Shown here: positions 50,673 to 60,057 of the stretch, in pieces | Numbering within the stretch: the stretch's first letter is position 1 | How the letters are laid out: each line of letters opens with the position of its first letter | Source: Thiobacillus denitrificans | Lineage (GTDB): Bacteria; Pseudomonadota; Gammaproteobacteria; Burkholderiales; Thiobacillaceae | Length of the DNA stretch: 64,000 bases | Direction: 5' to 3' | Assembly: GCA_002343685.1 (NCBI GenBank) | Contig: DDRS01000017.1 | Location: forward strand, 94,693-158,692 | Translations under genes and position numbers: made by a program | The notes under the pieces: generated by a model | What the model saw: only the letters and a program-made list of their open reading frames with translations | Told to the model about the DNA's origin: nothing | Database searches by the model: none

Positions 50673-52004
50673 TTACTTCTGGCTCCCGGGCAGGGTTGAC
50701 ACCTGGAAGCGGTTGCCGCCATTCCGCTTGGCTTCATACATCGCCTGGTCGGCATGACGGATTAGTTGCGTGTAATCGCCGGAATGTTCGGGATACAGCG
50801 CGATGCCGATGCTCGGCGGGACATGTACCCGATGCCCGGCCAGATCGAAAGGCCGCTCGAGGGCTATCCGGATTTTTTCGGCGACGACCAGGGCGCACTC
50901 CGGGGGCGTAACGCTATTGAGCAGCACCAGGAACTCGTCGCCGCCGACGCGGCCGATGGTGTCCGATTCGCGCACGCACTGCTTGAGGCGATGGGCCACT
51001 TCCTGCAGGAGAAGGTCGCCGACGGGATGCCCCAGCGCGTCGTTGACCTGCTTGAATTTGTCCAGGTCGAGGTAGAGCAGGGCGAGCGGGGTTCGGTGAC
51101 GTTCTGCGTAACGCAGCGCGGCCTGCAGGCGATCATGGAACAATTCGCGGTTGGGCAGGCCGGTCAGCGGGTCGTGGCGTGCGATGTGCTGCAACCAGGC
51201 TTCCATCTGCTTGCGTTCGATCACGGGCGCAACCTGGTTGGCGACGAACTGCAGCAGTTCGACATCTTCCACGGTATAGCGAGCCTCGGCGTGATAGTTC
51301 TTCACCACGAGAGCTCCGATAACGCCCTTCTTCGCATTGAGCGGAACGCCCAGCCAGTTCAATGAATTTCCCTTGGCATCGGGCGTCAGCAGCAGGATTT
51401 GCCCGCCCCGGATGATCTCTTCGCTCAGTGCCGCCACATCCGGTTCCCTGTGCGACGGGTCGTGCTCGTCGACCAGGTATGGAAAGCTCAACGCGTCCTT
51501 GTCTTCATCGTAAAGCGACACGAAGAAATTGGCGGCGGGCAGCAAGCCGCCAATGATCTGGTGGATTTGCTGGAACAGGGTGACGAGATCCTCCGCCCAG
51601 TGCGCGGCCTCGGAAATGGCATACAGGGCCGCCTGCATGGAATCGGCGCGCTTGCGCTGGGTCACGTCGCGCGCCACGGCGACCCGGACCTGGTCCGCCT
51701 CGGACCATCGGGCCGACCACATGACATGGACGATCTGGCCGTCCTTGCGCACATAGCGGTTCTCGAAATGAGGCTGGGGATGACCGGCGACGATCTCGGC
51801 CGCGGCCTGCAGCGTCCGCGGCCGGTCTTCATGAAACACGAAATCGATCATCGGCTTGCCGATCATCTCTTCGGGGGCGTAGCCGAAGATGCGTTCGCAC
51901 GCGGCGCTGACGAACACAAAGCGCCCCTGCATATCCACGACGCAGATGGCGTCGAGCAGCATATCCAGAACATTGTTGAGGGAAACGGGGCTATTCGTCT
52001 TCAT
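50673..52004 (-). CDS. PAS-GAF-GGDEF diguanylate cyclase
   Basis: 443 aa, soluble. PAS (about 10-125, CVVDMQGRFVFVSAACERIFGYAPEEMIG), GAF (about 135-265) and GGDEF (about 275-440). The active-site motif RVGGDEF is intact and the inhibitory site RESD lies five residues before it, so the enzyme should make cyclic di-GMP with product inhibition. No membrane span. The signal sensed by PAS or GAF is unknown. Divergent from the gene at 52288. Confidence 0.93.
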   Translation of the reverse strand: MKTNSPVSLNNVLDMLLDAICVVDMQGRFVFVSAACERIFGYAPEEMIGKPMIDFVFHEDRPRTLQAAAEIVAGHPQPHFENRYVRKDGQIVHVMWSARWSEADQVRVAVARDVTQRKRADSMQAALYAISEAAHWAEDLVTLFQQIHQIIGGLLPAANFFVSLYDEDKDALSFPYLVDEHDPSHREPDVAALSEEIIRGGQILLLTPDAKGNSLNWLGVPLNAKKGVIGALVVKNYHAEARYTVEDVELLQFVANQVAPVIERKQMEAWLQHIARHDPLTGLPNRELFHDRLQAALRYAERHRTPLALLYLDLDKFKQVNDALGHPVGDLLLQEVAHRLKQCVRESDTIGRVGGDEFLVLLNSVTPPECALVVAEKIRIALERPFDLAGHRVHVPPSIGIALYPEHSGDYTQLIRHADQAMYEAKRNGGNRFQVSTLPGSQK

Positions 52005-52112
52005 GCAAGCGCGGCCGTGGGATGGACAGCCGATCCGGATCGGTCATGGAGCTTCATCGTTGCTGCATAAGATTTCTCGCTGCATATCCTGTCGAGTCAC
52101 GGATCGCTCCCT

Positions 52113-52134
52113 GGAGCAGCCTTCAGGCTGCTCC
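52113..52134. other. Hairpin GGAGCAGCC-TTCA-GGCTGCTCC
   Basis: A 9-bp perfect stem in the 283-bp divergent spacer, followed on the plus strand by TATTCTAG. It could end an antisense transcript; no T-run is present. Role unclear. Confidence 0.4.
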
Positions 52135-52183
52135 TATTCTAGCCTGTGTGGCCGTGAACGCCGACACGCTGCCAGGTAGCGCG

Positions 52184-52215
52184 AATGACAAAAGTCATTA
52201 ATGACAAAAGTCATT
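52184..52215. promoter_or_regulatory. Tandem duplicated 16-bp palindrome upstream of the gene at 52288
   Basis: AATGACAAAAGTCATT occurs twice without a gap (52184-52199 and 52200-52215). Each copy is a perfect 6-bp inverted repeat around AAAA. It looks like a double operator. The binding protein is not known. Confidence 0.6.
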
Positions 52216-52287
52216 CCACAATAGGGGCGGCCGCATTTGCATTGCCCCGACTATTCGTTTCAACCCATTCACTAGTCCGGAATAACC

Positions 52288-53583
52288 ATGCCTCGCTCAC
52301 CCGATACGTTCACCCAAGCCCACGCCATTCTGGCCGGGGCACAGGAAAAAATCGACCGGCTCCGCAGCATGCAGCCGTATCTGATCGACCTGTCCCTGCG
52401 GGAAAACCCCGTTGGCGCACGCATAGGCCAGACGCTCGCAGACAAGCTGGCCATTCTCCCCAGGCTGCGCGAGTTCGGCTTCCGCAACATCCTGCTGGGT
52501 ACGCTGGATTACGCCATGCCGGATGAACTGGAGGTCGACGACGATTTCATGATGTATCTGCGCGACCACCAGCTCGATATGAACGGCTGCTTCGCGTTCA
52601 CCGACATCGGCATCGCGGCGGCCGACGGCACTTTCACGCCCTCGCCTTCGCAGCGCAAGCTGCAGGCCTATGGCGTACCCAACACCCTGCATGAAATCTA
52701 CCTGAGCAAGGCGGGCATGGCCGGGCAGTATGACCTGGAGACACTGCGCCGCAGCCTGCCGGCCAGCATCGCGTGGCTCAACGCCAACATCCGCGGCGAC
52801 GACGGCGGCCAGCCGCGCATCCTGATCAATATCGTGGACGGCTGCGATGCCTTCGCGGAAGACCCCGATACGGCCTGTTCGATCCTGAGCCTGCTGGCCG
52901 ACCAGCCCATCGAAGGCATCAGCATCGAAGACGACCGCGGAACCTACCTGCCCTTCCAGGTGGGTGCGTTCGTCGCGGCGGCCCGCAGTTTCCTACCGCC
53001 GCCGCTGAAACTACTGGTGCACATGCATGCCGGCGGCGGCTTCGAGAATGCGTCGGTGATCGAGGCGCTGCTCAACGGCGCGGATGGCGCCTGGGGCGGG
53101 CTGCCCAAGCGGGCGGCGATCATCGGCCATGCCTCGCTGGGCGAATTGATCGCCAATCTGGTACGCGTGGGCAATCCCCACATGCAGGCGAGCTACCGCC
53201 TGGACCAGCTGCTGCAGCTGGCCACGCGGCTACAGGTGCTGGACGAGGAAGAGCCGGTCCCCGACGACCTTCCGATACTGGGCAACAACGCCTACCGCCT
53301 GCCGCTGAGTTTCTTCCGCCAGCAGGCGGGGCGCTTCATGGACCTGCCGCCGGAAGCCATCGGCGGCGCCTACCGGTATCGCATCTGCCCGGTCGTCAGC
53401 GACGCGGCCGTGATCGCCGGGCGCCTGGCGGAGGTCACGGGCCAGGCAGCGGAAAGCTTCCCGGAAGTGGTGCTGGACCGCATGATCCGGCTGATGCGCC
53501 GCGACCTGCGCGCCGGAAAACGGATCGCCTACGACGAGCCGGTGCAGCTGATGCAGCTTTTTGCTCGCGCTTCGCGACTCTGA
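52288..53583 (+). CDS. Divergent DRE-TIM metallolyase-like protein
   Basis: 431 aa. The motif LIDLSLRENPVG (about residues 32-43) resembles the D-x-T-L-R-D/E catalytic start of HMG-CoA lyase and isopropylmalate synthase barrels. LLVHMHAGGGFENASVIEALLNGADGAWGG (about 247-276) supplies an HxH metal pair as in that family, followed by a C-terminal helical region. I can give no substrate. It stands alone between two diguanylate cyclase genes, with tandem palindromes in its promoter region. Assignment rests on motif resemblance only. Confidence 0.68.
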   Translation: MPRSPDTFTQAHAILAGAQEKIDRLRSMQPYLIDLSLRENPVGARIGQTLADKLAILPRLREFGFRNILLGTLDYAMPDELEVDDDFMMYLRDHQLDMNGCFAFTDIGIAAADGTFTPSPSQRKLQAYGVPNTLHEIYLSKAGMAGQYDLETLRRSLPASIAWLNANIRGDDGGQPRILINIVDGCDAFAEDPDTACSILSLLADQPIEGISIEDDRGTYLPFQVGAFVAAARSFLPPPLKLLVHMHAGGGFENASVIEALLNGADGAWGGLPKRAAIIGHASLGELIANLVRVGNPHMQASYRLDQLLQLATRLQVLDEEEPVPDDLPILGNNAYRLPLSFFRQQAGRFMDLPPEAIGGAYRYRICPVVSDAAVIAGRLAEVTGQAAESFPEVVLDRMIRLMRRDLRAGKRIAYDEPVQLMQLFARASRL

Positions 53584-53685
53584 GGTGTATGGTCACCTCC
53601 CGGGCGCGCGGAATCCCCCGCCTCGATGCGTCGTTGTATGCTGGACGGCGCGAACATATTCCCCTGCAGATCGGGTGCCTCCACA

Positions 53686-54627
53686 ATGACTGACAGTTCA
53701 AAAGACACGGAAATCGACAGTGCGGTCTACAAGACCCTGCTGGAATCGACCAAGGCCATCCCCTGGAAGATCGACTGGCAAACCATGCGTTTCGCCTACA
53801 TCGGGCCGCAGATCGAAAGCCTGCTCGGCTGGTCGCCGGCAAGCTGGGTGACCGTGGAAGACTGGGCGACCCGGATCCATCCCGAAGACCGGGAGCGGGT
53901 GGTGAATTTCTGCGTCGCGCAGTCCAAGGCCGGAACCGACCACGAAGCCGACTACCGCGCCCTGACGCAGGACGGCGATCACGTCTGGATCCGCGACGTG
54001 GTGCACGTGGTCCGCAACGATGCCGGCGAAGTCGACGCCCTGATCGGATTCATGTTCGACATCAGCGAGCGGAAAAAGACCGAGGAACAACTGGTCGTCC
54101 TGCAGAAGGAACTGGAGGCGCTGTCCTTCAAGGACGGCCTGACCGGTGTCGCCAACCGGCGCATGTTCGACACCATCCTGGAAGAGGAATGGGCCCATGC
54201 GCGGCGCAACAACCAGCCGCTGTCGGTCATCATGCTCGATATCGATTACTTCAAGCAGTACAACGACTGCTATGGCCACATCGAAGGGGATGCCTGCCTG
54301 AAGCGGGTCGCCCAGACCCTGAGTTCTGCCGCGACCCGCGCGCGCGACCTCTTTGCCCGTTTCGGCGGGGAGGAGTTCGTACTGGTGCTGCCCGGAACCG
54401 ACGAAGGGTCGGCGGCAAAGATCGCCGAACGCTGCCGCAGCCTGATTTTCAAGGAACAGATCCCGCACGCGCAATCCCCGGTCAGCCAGATCCTCACCGT
54501 CAGCCTCGGGGTCGGCACGATCATCCCCTCGCACCAGGACGATCCGCTCGCGTTCGTCGAAACGGTGGACAAGCGGCTTTACCAGGCGAAGCAACACGGC
54601 CGGAACTGCATCGTCAAAGGCAGTTGA
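53686..54627 (+). CDS. PAS-GGDEF diguanylate cyclase
   Basis: 313 aa, soluble. A PAS/PAC region (about 15-130; WKIDWQTMRFAYIGPQIESLLGWSP, then VDALIGFMFDISERK) is followed by GGDEF (about 145-310). The active-site motif is RFGGEEF, intact, and the inhibitory site RARD is five residues before it. Makes cyclic di-GMP. The ATG at 53686 (MTDSSKD) is preferred; an in-frame ATG 60 bases earlier gives a Cys-rich extension unlike the family. Confidence 0.92.
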   Translation: MTDSSKDTEIDSAVYKTLLESTKAIPWKIDWQTMRFAYIGPQIESLLGWSPASWVTVEDWATRIHPEDRERVVNFCVAQSKAGTDHEADYRALTQDGDHVWIRDVVHVVRNDAGEVDALIGFMFDISERKKTEEQLVVLQKELEALSFKDGLTGVANRRMFDTILEEEWAHARRNNQPLSVIMLDIDYFKQYNDCYGHIEGDACLKRVAQTLSSAATRARDLFARFGGEEFVLVLPGTDEGSAAKIAERCRSLIFKEQIPHAQSPVSQILTVSLGVGTIIPSHQDDPLAFVETVDKRLYQAKQHGRNCIVKGS

Positions 54628-54814
54628 TCGCGCTTTTTCAGCGCGCATCGAGGCTAGAGCGCCCCGCCGACAGCCCGTCCCCCCTCTTCACAATCCTGGA
54701 CGCAATAAGGGGATGCATGGGTCTTGATTTGGCGGAATATGTATCTAGATTGGGAATGTGGCCGCAGTTGCGGCCGAGTCCGTTATCAGACAATCCGTTT
54801 GAAAGGAGACCATC

Positions 54815-55258
54815 ATGGCCAATCTCTCGCGTTACGATCCGTTGAACCTCGCCCGCATCGATCCCTTTGGCGATATCGACGACCTGCTCAAGGGCTTTTT
54901 CGTGCGTCCGGCGCTCTTCGAAGGCCAGCCGCAGATGCAGATCAAGATGGACGTGAAGGAAAATGACAATGCCTATACCGTGCATGCCGACATTCCGGGC
55001 GTGAAGAAGGACGACATCCACGTCAGCATCGAAGGCAACCAGGTTTCGATCAGCGCCGAAACCAAGATGGAGAAAGAAGAAAAAGAGGGCGAGAAAGTGC
55101 TGCGTTCGGAACGTTACAGCGGCAAGGTGTCGCGTAGCTTCACCCTGGCCCATGACGTCGACGAAGCCAAGGCCCAGGCCAAATACAACGATGGCGTACT
55201 GGAACTGACTCTGCCGAAGAAGGCAGCCAGTTCGGCCAGGAAGCTGGCAGTCCAGTAA
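54815..55258 (+). CDS. Small heat-shock protein, Hsp20/IbpA family
   Basis: 147 aa. The alpha-crystallin domain (about 45-140) contains VKENDNAYTVHADIPGVKKDDIHVSIEGNQVSISAE and YNDGVLELTLPK; the N-terminal arm is LSRYDPLNLARIDPFGDIDDLLKGFF. An ATP-independent holdase for unfolding proteins. AAAGGAG precedes the ATG. Upstream, GGCCGC-AGTT-GCGGCC forms a hairpin in the leader, and TCCGTTTGAAAGGA could partly cover the ribosome site. No clear sigma-32 promoter was seen. Confidence 0.95.
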   Translation: MANLSRYDPLNLARIDPFGDIDDLLKGFFVRPALFEGQPQMQIKMDVKENDNAYTVHADIPGVKKDDIHVSIEGNQVSISAETKMEKEEKEGEKVLRSERYSGKVSRSFTLAHDVDEAKAQAKYNDGVLELTLPKKAASSARKLAVQ

Positions 55259-55279
55259 GCCCCGCCACGGAAGCCCAGC

Positions 55280-55311
55280 GCGGCGCCCTTCTTGCGGCGC
55301 CGCTTTTTTTT
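55280..55311 (+). terminator. Intrinsic terminator after hsp20
   Basis: An 8-bp stem GCGGCGCC / GGCGCCGC (55280-55287, 55296-55303) is followed directly by eight T. It is 22 bp after the hsp20 stop. Confidence 0.93.
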
Positions 55312-55348
55312 GCTTCCCCCCTTTTCCTACCCCGCAACCGGATCATCC

Positions 55349-56671
55349 ATGGAAATCCTGCTTCTGACCGTCCTGATCGTATTGAATGGCGCGTTTGCCA
55401 TGTCGGAAATCGCATTGGTGACGTCGCGCCGGGCCCGCCTCGTGCGGCTGGCCGACGAAGGCGACCGGGCGGCGTCCGTCGCCATCCAGCTGCACGACGA
55501 CCCGACGCGTTTTCTGTCGACGGTCCAGGTCGGCATCACCTCGATTGGCATTCTCAACGGCATCATCGGCCAGGCTGCGCTGGCCGGCCCGTTGTCGGCC
55601 TGGCTGCAGACGCTGGGCATGAGAAACGAAGCGAGCGGGATCGCGGCCACTGCGCTGGTAGTGATCCTCATCACCTATGTCACGATCGTGATCGGCGAAC
55701 TGGTGCCCAAGCGCATCGGCCAGATCGACCCCGAGCGCATGGCCTGCCGCCTCGCCCGGCCCATGCAATTGCTGGCGCGACTGGCTCGGCCGTTCGTTCG
55801 CCTGCTGTCGGCCTCCACCGATGCGCTGCTGCGCCTGTTCGCCCGACGATCGTTCGCGCACGAGGACATCATCGAGGAGGAAATCCATGCCCTGCTGCAG
55901 GAAGGGTCGGATACCGGCGAAATCGAACGGCAGGAGCATGAGATGGTGCGCAATGTCTTCCGTCTCGACGACCGCCCGATCGAGTCGCTGATGACGCCGC
56001 GCGCCGACATCGTCTATCTCGATACCACGCTTCCGCTGGCAGACAACCTTCGCCGCATGGCCGAATCGGAGCACACCCGTTTCCCGGTCTGCCGCGACGG
56101 GCTCGACGAGGTGCTGGGCATCCTCAGTGCCAAGCAATTGCTGGACGCGATGCTGGCCGGTTCGCCACCCGGCCTGGCGGGTCCGCTGCAGCCCGCCGTA
56201 TTCGTGCCGGAACGTCTCAGCGGCCTGGACCTGCTGGAACAGTTCCGCACATCCGACACCCACCTGATGCTGGTCATCGACGAGTACGGCGAGATCAACG
56301 GCCTGGTCACGCTGCAGGATGTGCTGGAGGTGGTGACCGGTGAATTCAAGCCGCGCAGCGCGGACGAAGCGTGGGCGGTGCAACGCGGGGACGGCTCCTG
56401 GCTGCTCGACGGTCTCATCCCCATTCCGGAACTCAAGGACCGGCTGGGCTTGAGAAGCGTGCCGGAAGCGGAACGCGGCCGCTACCACACGCTGAGCGGA
56501 ATGGTGATGTGGCTGTCCGGACGGCTGCCGCAGACGGGCGACGTGCTGACCTGGGAGAACTGGCGCCTGGAAGTGGTCGACCTCGACGGCAAGCGTATCG
56601 ATAAAGTGCTGGCCACGCCGATCGCGTCCATCGAATCGCCGCCGCCCGACACGCCTGGCGGGCCAACCTGA
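55349..56671 (+). CDS. CNNM/CorC-HlyC-type transporter-associated protein (UPF0053)
   Basis: 440 aa. The DUF21 membrane domain (about 1-185, four spans, EILLLTVLIVLNGAFAMSEIALVTSRRARL) is followed by a CBS pair (about 205-325, VRNVFRLDDRPIESLMTPRADIVYLD) and a C-terminal CorC_HlyC domain (about 340-425). The family is linked to Mg2+/Co2+ export; the older name haemolysin is not supported by any toxin feature. The ATG at 55349 is chosen because it begins the first span; a reading 57 bases earlier runs through the hsp20 terminator. Confidence 0.92.
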   Translation: MEILLLTVLIVLNGAFAMSEIALVTSRRARLVRLADEGDRAASVAIQLHDDPTRFLSTVQVGITSIGILNGIIGQAALAGPLSAWLQTLGMRNEASGIAATALVVILITYVTIVIGELVPKRIGQIDPERMACRLARPMQLLARLARPFVRLLSASTDALLRLFARRSFAHEDIIEEEIHALLQEGSDTGEIERQEHEMVRNVFRLDDRPIESLMTPRADIVYLDTTLPLADNLRRMAESEHTRFPVCRDGLDEVLGILSAKQLLDAMLAGSPPGLAGPLQPAVFVPERLSGLDLLEQFRTSDTHLMLVIDEYGEINGLVTLQDVLEVVTGEFKPRSADEAWAVQRGDGSWLLDGLIPIPELKDRLGLRSVPEAERGRYHTLSGMVMWLSGRLPQTGDVLTWENWRLEVVDLDGKRIDKVLATPIASIESPPPDTPGGPT

Positions 56672-56677
56672 TCCCGG

Positions 56678-57562
56678 CTACTGGGCGGGCACCACGACCG
56701 GCCTGTCGCGGTAGGGATAGTTCTTCAGGCGCGTGTCCGTGCGCACGTGGGGCTGGGCGAGGGTCTTGGCCGGGTCGATCCAGTCTTCCCACCGGAAGTT
56801 CTCGATGACCTTGGCCTGATAGCTTTCTTCCAGCGGGTGTTCGAGGATATCGTTGATATGCGCCCATTGCTGATAGCGCATGAGATCGACTTGGTAAGGC
56901 GTCGGGTTGCCGCCGGCTTTCTTCACCACGGCCTTCAGCGCCTCCACGTCCTTCATCGTCACTTTGGGCTGCCAGGTCACCTTGCCGGGCAGCATGACCG
57001 GCTCGCCTGGAATGTTGTTGATGCCCTCTTTCCACGTCGCGAGCACGGCCATCTTGGTGTCTTCACGATACAGGACGATGGCATGGCTATAGCGCTTGTC
57101 CTTGAAGAACCCCAGGTTGCCGTATTGCAGCCGCGCGCCGGTGAGGAAGGCCACGGCATCCGACCAGCAGGGCGACTCGCCGCTGATGCCCCAGAGCACG
57201 CTGCGGTCGATGATGCCATCCGGGAACAGGATCTTGAACGCCACCCAGGCCGCGTTCGCCGCACTCGTCGTCCCCTCGCAGTCGTGGCCGTGAAAGCGCA
57301 CCAGGTCCTTCAGCGTGACCGGATAGGTGTAGGGGTAGTAGCGGCCCTGCGTGCCTTGCGTGGCCAGCATCTCGAAAACGGGGGCATAGGGTTTGGCGAC
57401 CATCGACGCATACCAGGTCGGGCTACGGTCGGGGGCTTCGACGCCGGTTTCGACGAAGATCGTTTCGCCTTCCTTGTAGGTGGGTTCCGCAGCTTCGGTC
57501 CCGGCCATGCACATAAACACGCCCAAGGCCCACATGGCTTGCTGGAGAAATGTGCGCATCAT
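56678..57562 (-). CDS. Exported FmdE-like protein
   Basis: 294 aa with a signal peptide (to about residue 24, CMAGTEAAEP). The FmdE domain has RFHGHDCEGTTSAANAAWVAF, matching the HGHxC metal-binding signature of formylmethanofuran dehydrogenase subunit E, and GISGESPCWSDAVAFLTGARLQYGNLGFFKD. No methanofuran genes are near and export argues against a role there. It is the last gene of the sulfur operon, 59 bp after the methyltransferase. A metal-binding redox or folding role is possible but unproven. Confidence 0.8.
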   Translation of the reverse strand: MMRTFLQQAMWALGVFMCMAGTEAAEPTYKEGETIFVETGVEAPDRSPTWYASMVAKPYAPVFEMLATQGTQGRYYPYTYPVTLKDLVRFHGHDCEGTTSAANAAWVAFKILFPDGIIDRSVLWGISGESPCWSDAVAFLTGARLQYGNLGFFKDKRYSHAIVLYREDTKMAVLATWKEGINNIPGEPVMLPGKVTWQPKVTMKDVEALKAVVKKAGGNPTPYQVDLMRYQQWAHINDILEHPLEESYQAKVIENFRWEDWIDPAKTLAQPHVRTDTRLKNYPYRDRPVVVPAQ

Positions 57563-57621
57563 TCTTCACTCCCTTTGGTTGCGGATGGCGACTGCCATCG
57601 CCGTCTGCGTTGCAAGTCCGG

Positions 57622-58263
57622 TCAGGCCTTGTCACCCTGCACCACGAGCAGCCCACCCCATGGCAGCCCAGCAGGCGCCGCCTGTTCCAGCAGCCTGGCC
57701 CAGGATGTCCCGGAAGGCAGGAAGACGGCCGAGCGCACGGTCAGGTTACGCACCGGCAGTCCCGAAAACAGCGTCCTCACTTCACGGACGGTATGCCAGC
57801 GCGCACCCTGATAGGCGCCGCTCCCGCCCTGTTTTCCTTTTTCTTGGTATAGCAGACTGGACCGGTTGAGCCAGCCGATGGCGAAGCGCCGGCGTGCCAC
57901 CCGCACGATCTCGGCCACGGCCTGGCGTTCGTCGTCGACGAAGCACAGCGCGGCGATCGATAGCACGTGATCGAAGCTGGCGTCGGCAAACGGCAGGTCG
58001 CGCGCATTGCCTTCCACCCAGCGCACTGCCGGGCTGCTGTGAGTGCGTGCGTAATCCAGCCAGCCTGGATTCGGGTCGAGCCCCGTTGCGACGAGAGCGT
58101 CGGCCGCGGCGCGGCGGGTGAACCAGCCGGTACCGCAACCGACGTCGAGCAGGCTGTCGCCCGGCCGGGCATCGAGCAGGCGCGCGACCAGTGCGTATTC
58201 GGTCTCGCCGATCCAGCGGCCGCGCCGCGTGGCGTACCAGGCATCGTAGTCGGCCGGGTTCAC
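57622..58263 (-). CDS. SAM-dependent class I methyltransferase
   Basis: 213 aa, GTG start. The SAM-binding motif I is LLDVGCGTGWFTRRAA (about 39-54), followed by ATGLDPNPGWLDYA and LPFADASFDHVLSIAALCFVDD of the Methyltransf_11 family. The substrate is unknown. It lies 6 bp after the rhodanese gene and is probably co-transcribed with the sulfur genes. Confidence 0.85.
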   Translation of the reverse strand: MNPADYDAWYATRRGRWIGETEYALVARLLDARPGDSLLDVGCGTGWFTRRAAADALVATGLDPNPGWLDYARTHSSPAVRWVEGNARDLPFADASFDHVLSIAALCFVDDERQAVAEIVRVARRRFAIGWLNRSSLLYQEKGKQGGSGAYQGARWHTVREVRTLFSGLPVRNLTVRSAVFLPSGTSWARLLEQAAPAGLPWGGLLVVQGDKA

Positions 58264-58269
58264 GCCAGG

Positions 58270-58725
58270 TCAGTGGCCTGCAGGCTGGCTGGCGCGCGCG
58301 TAAGCCTCGAAGCCGCCTTTTTTCTTCCAGCCTTCAAACCCGTCCTGCAACACTTTGACGTTGTCGTAACCCAACAAACGAAGCGCGAACACGGCCTGCG
58401 CGGACAGCGAACCGGAGTTGCAGTACACCACCACCATGCGGTCGCGCGGCAACTCGGCACGGCGTGCCACCGCCTGCCGCCATTCGATGTTGACCGCGCC
58501 GGGGATGTGTTCCTTTTCGAACTGTGCGGCGTCGCGCGCGTCGACGATGAAGACCTTGTTCCAGTCGTCGGCCGGGATCTGTTCCGGCCAGATCAGGCTG
58601 CTGCCGTATTCGGCGAAGTCCAGGTAGCCGGACAGCGCGTCGACCACGGCAGGATTTTCGTCCGCCCGGGCGGGCGCGGTCAGCACGATCAGGCTGGCAA
58701 ACAGGGCGACAAGGGCTTTGTTCAT
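58270..58725 (-). CDS. Exported single-domain rhodanese
   Basis: 151 aa with a signal peptide (MNKALVALFASLIVLTAPARA). One rhodanese domain; the active-site loop is YCNSGSLSAQ with Cys near residue 98, and KVFIVDARDAAQFEKEHIPGAVNI is the CH2A-like start. It transfers sulfane sulfur in the periplasm. The ATG at 58725 follows AAGGAAG. It is 22 bp after the MFS gene. Confidence 0.9.
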   Translation of the reverse strand: MNKALVALFASLIVLTAPARADENPAVVDALSGYLDFAEYGSSLIWPEQIPADDWNKVFIVDARDAAQFEKEHIPGAVNIEWRQAVARRAELPRDRMVVVYCNSGSLSAQAVFALRLLGYDNVKVLQDGFEGWKKKGGFEAYARASQPAGH

Positions 58726-58747
58726 GACTGCTTCCTTGCGAGCAGGC

Positions 58748-60055
58748 TCAATCGGTGCCCGGATTAAGGCGAGGATGGGTTTCCTCGCATGCCAGCAGGA
58801 CAATGAGGCCCGAGACGAACATGGCGGCGGCAGTGAACCGGAATCCCGCCTCGATGCCGCCGAACAGCGCGGCCACCGCGCCCAGCAGCAGTGCGCCGAT
58901 GCCGTAGCCGAGGTCGCGCCAGAAACGGTAGATGCCGATGGCCGAGCCGCGCCAGTTGGGGTGAGCGATGTCGGAGACGGCAGCGGACAGCGTGGGATAT
59001 AACAACGCCATGCCGAAGCCCATCACCGCGGCGGCGAACGACCACCACAGTTCGCCCTCCCCCAGCAGCACCAGCGCGACGCCGGCGCCGCACAGCCACA
59101 TGCCCCAGACGATCGGCTGCTTGCGGCCGACGCGGTCGGACAGATGGCCGGTGAAAAACTGCGACATGCCCCAGACGAAACCGTAGACGCCGACCACCCA
59201 GCCGATACCGGGCAGTGACAGTCCTCGCTGATGCAAGTAGACCGGGAAGAACACCCAGACCAAGGCGTCGACGAATTTCTCGACCAGACCGGCCTGGCTG
59301 ATCGATGCCATGCGTTCATCACGCCACGACATCAGGGTGAACACTTCCCATGTCGTAGGCGCGGCGGAAATATTGGTCGGGTAGCGCGGCTTCGGGCCGG
59401 TCATCTGCCCTGCCGCGCGCTGCTTGCCTTCGGCCTGCGCCCACGGCAGGGTGTCCTTGATCCATAGCAGCGTCAGCAGCCCGGCCAGCACGATGACGGT
59501 AAGGCCGAACAGCATCAGACCTTCGCGCGGTCCGAAGGCGGTGGCCATATAGCCGGTGACGATGCCTGCGACCGCGACACCGAAGTAACCGGAAAACTCG
59601 TTGAGACCGATGGTAAGCCCGCGCTGGTTGGCGGTGGTGAGATCGAGCTTGGAGGTTTGCGTCATCGACCAGGTAAGCCCCTGGTTCACACCCAGCAACA
59701 CCGTCGCCGCGACGATCCAGTTCCAGTTTGGCGCGTAGAGGATCATGAAGGGCATCGGCGCCGCCGCCAACCAGCCGATGAACAGTACCTTCTTGCGGCC
59801 CATGTGCTCGGACAGGCGTCCTGCGACGAAATTGAGCGTGCCCTTGACGAAGCCGAAGGCGGTGACGAAGGCCATCAGCATCATGAACGAGCCCTTGGCC
59901 ACGCCGAACTCGGTTTCGGCAAGCGCCGGCACCACGGTACGGAACATGCCGATGGTGAGGCCGACCAGAAATACCTGCACCAGCTGATGCGAGAACTGGG
60001 CGAAATTATGGCGGATGCCGTAGCGGTACTCCGCCACGTCCTGGGTCAGCCGCAT
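58748..60055 (-). CDS. MFS transporter of the sulfur operon
   Basis: 435 aa, 12 spans. MFS motif A-type loops AGRLSEHMGRKKVLF and TGHLSDRVGRKQPIV are visible. The start MRLTQDVAEYRYGIRHNFAQFSHQLVQVFLVGLTIG lies 2 bp after the persulfide dioxygenase stop, so the two are coupled. The substrate is unknown; a sulfur anion or a metabolite of persulfide oxidation would fit the context. A longer reading through the dioxygenase gene in another frame was rejected. Confidence 0.9.
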   Translation of the reverse strand: MRLTQDVAEYRYGIRHNFAQFSHQLVQVFLVGLTIGMFRTVVPALAETEFGVAKGSFMMLMAFVTAFGFVKGTLNFVAGRLSEHMGRKKVLFIGWLAAAPMPFMILYAPNWNWIVAATVLLGVNQGLTWSMTQTSKLDLTTANQRGLTIGLNEFSGYFGVAVAGIVTGYMATAFGPREGLMLFGLTVIVLAGLLTLLWIKDTLPWAQAEGKQRAAGQMTGPKPRYPTNISAAPTTWEVFTLMSWRDERMASISQAGLVEKFVDALVWVFFPVYLHQRGLSLPGIGWVVGVYGFVWGMSQFFTGHLSDRVGRKQPIVWGMWLCGAGVALVLLGEGELWWSFAAAVMGFGMALLYPTLSAAVSDIAHPNWRGSAIGIYRFWRDLGYGIGALLLGAVAALFGGIEAGFRFTAAAMFVSGLIVLLACEETHPRLNPGTD

Positions 60056-60057
60056 GG

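Noticed and set aside
50356..50757. 133-aa plus-strand ORF beside the cassette array
   Set aside because: No ribosome site, no recognisable family, and it overlaps the end of the diguanylate cyclase gene antisense.
54628..54814. Sigma-32 promoter or ROSE-type thermometer before hsp20
   Set aside because: No CTTGAAA/CCCCAT pair was found, and the possible pairing at the ribosome site is too short to support a thermometer.
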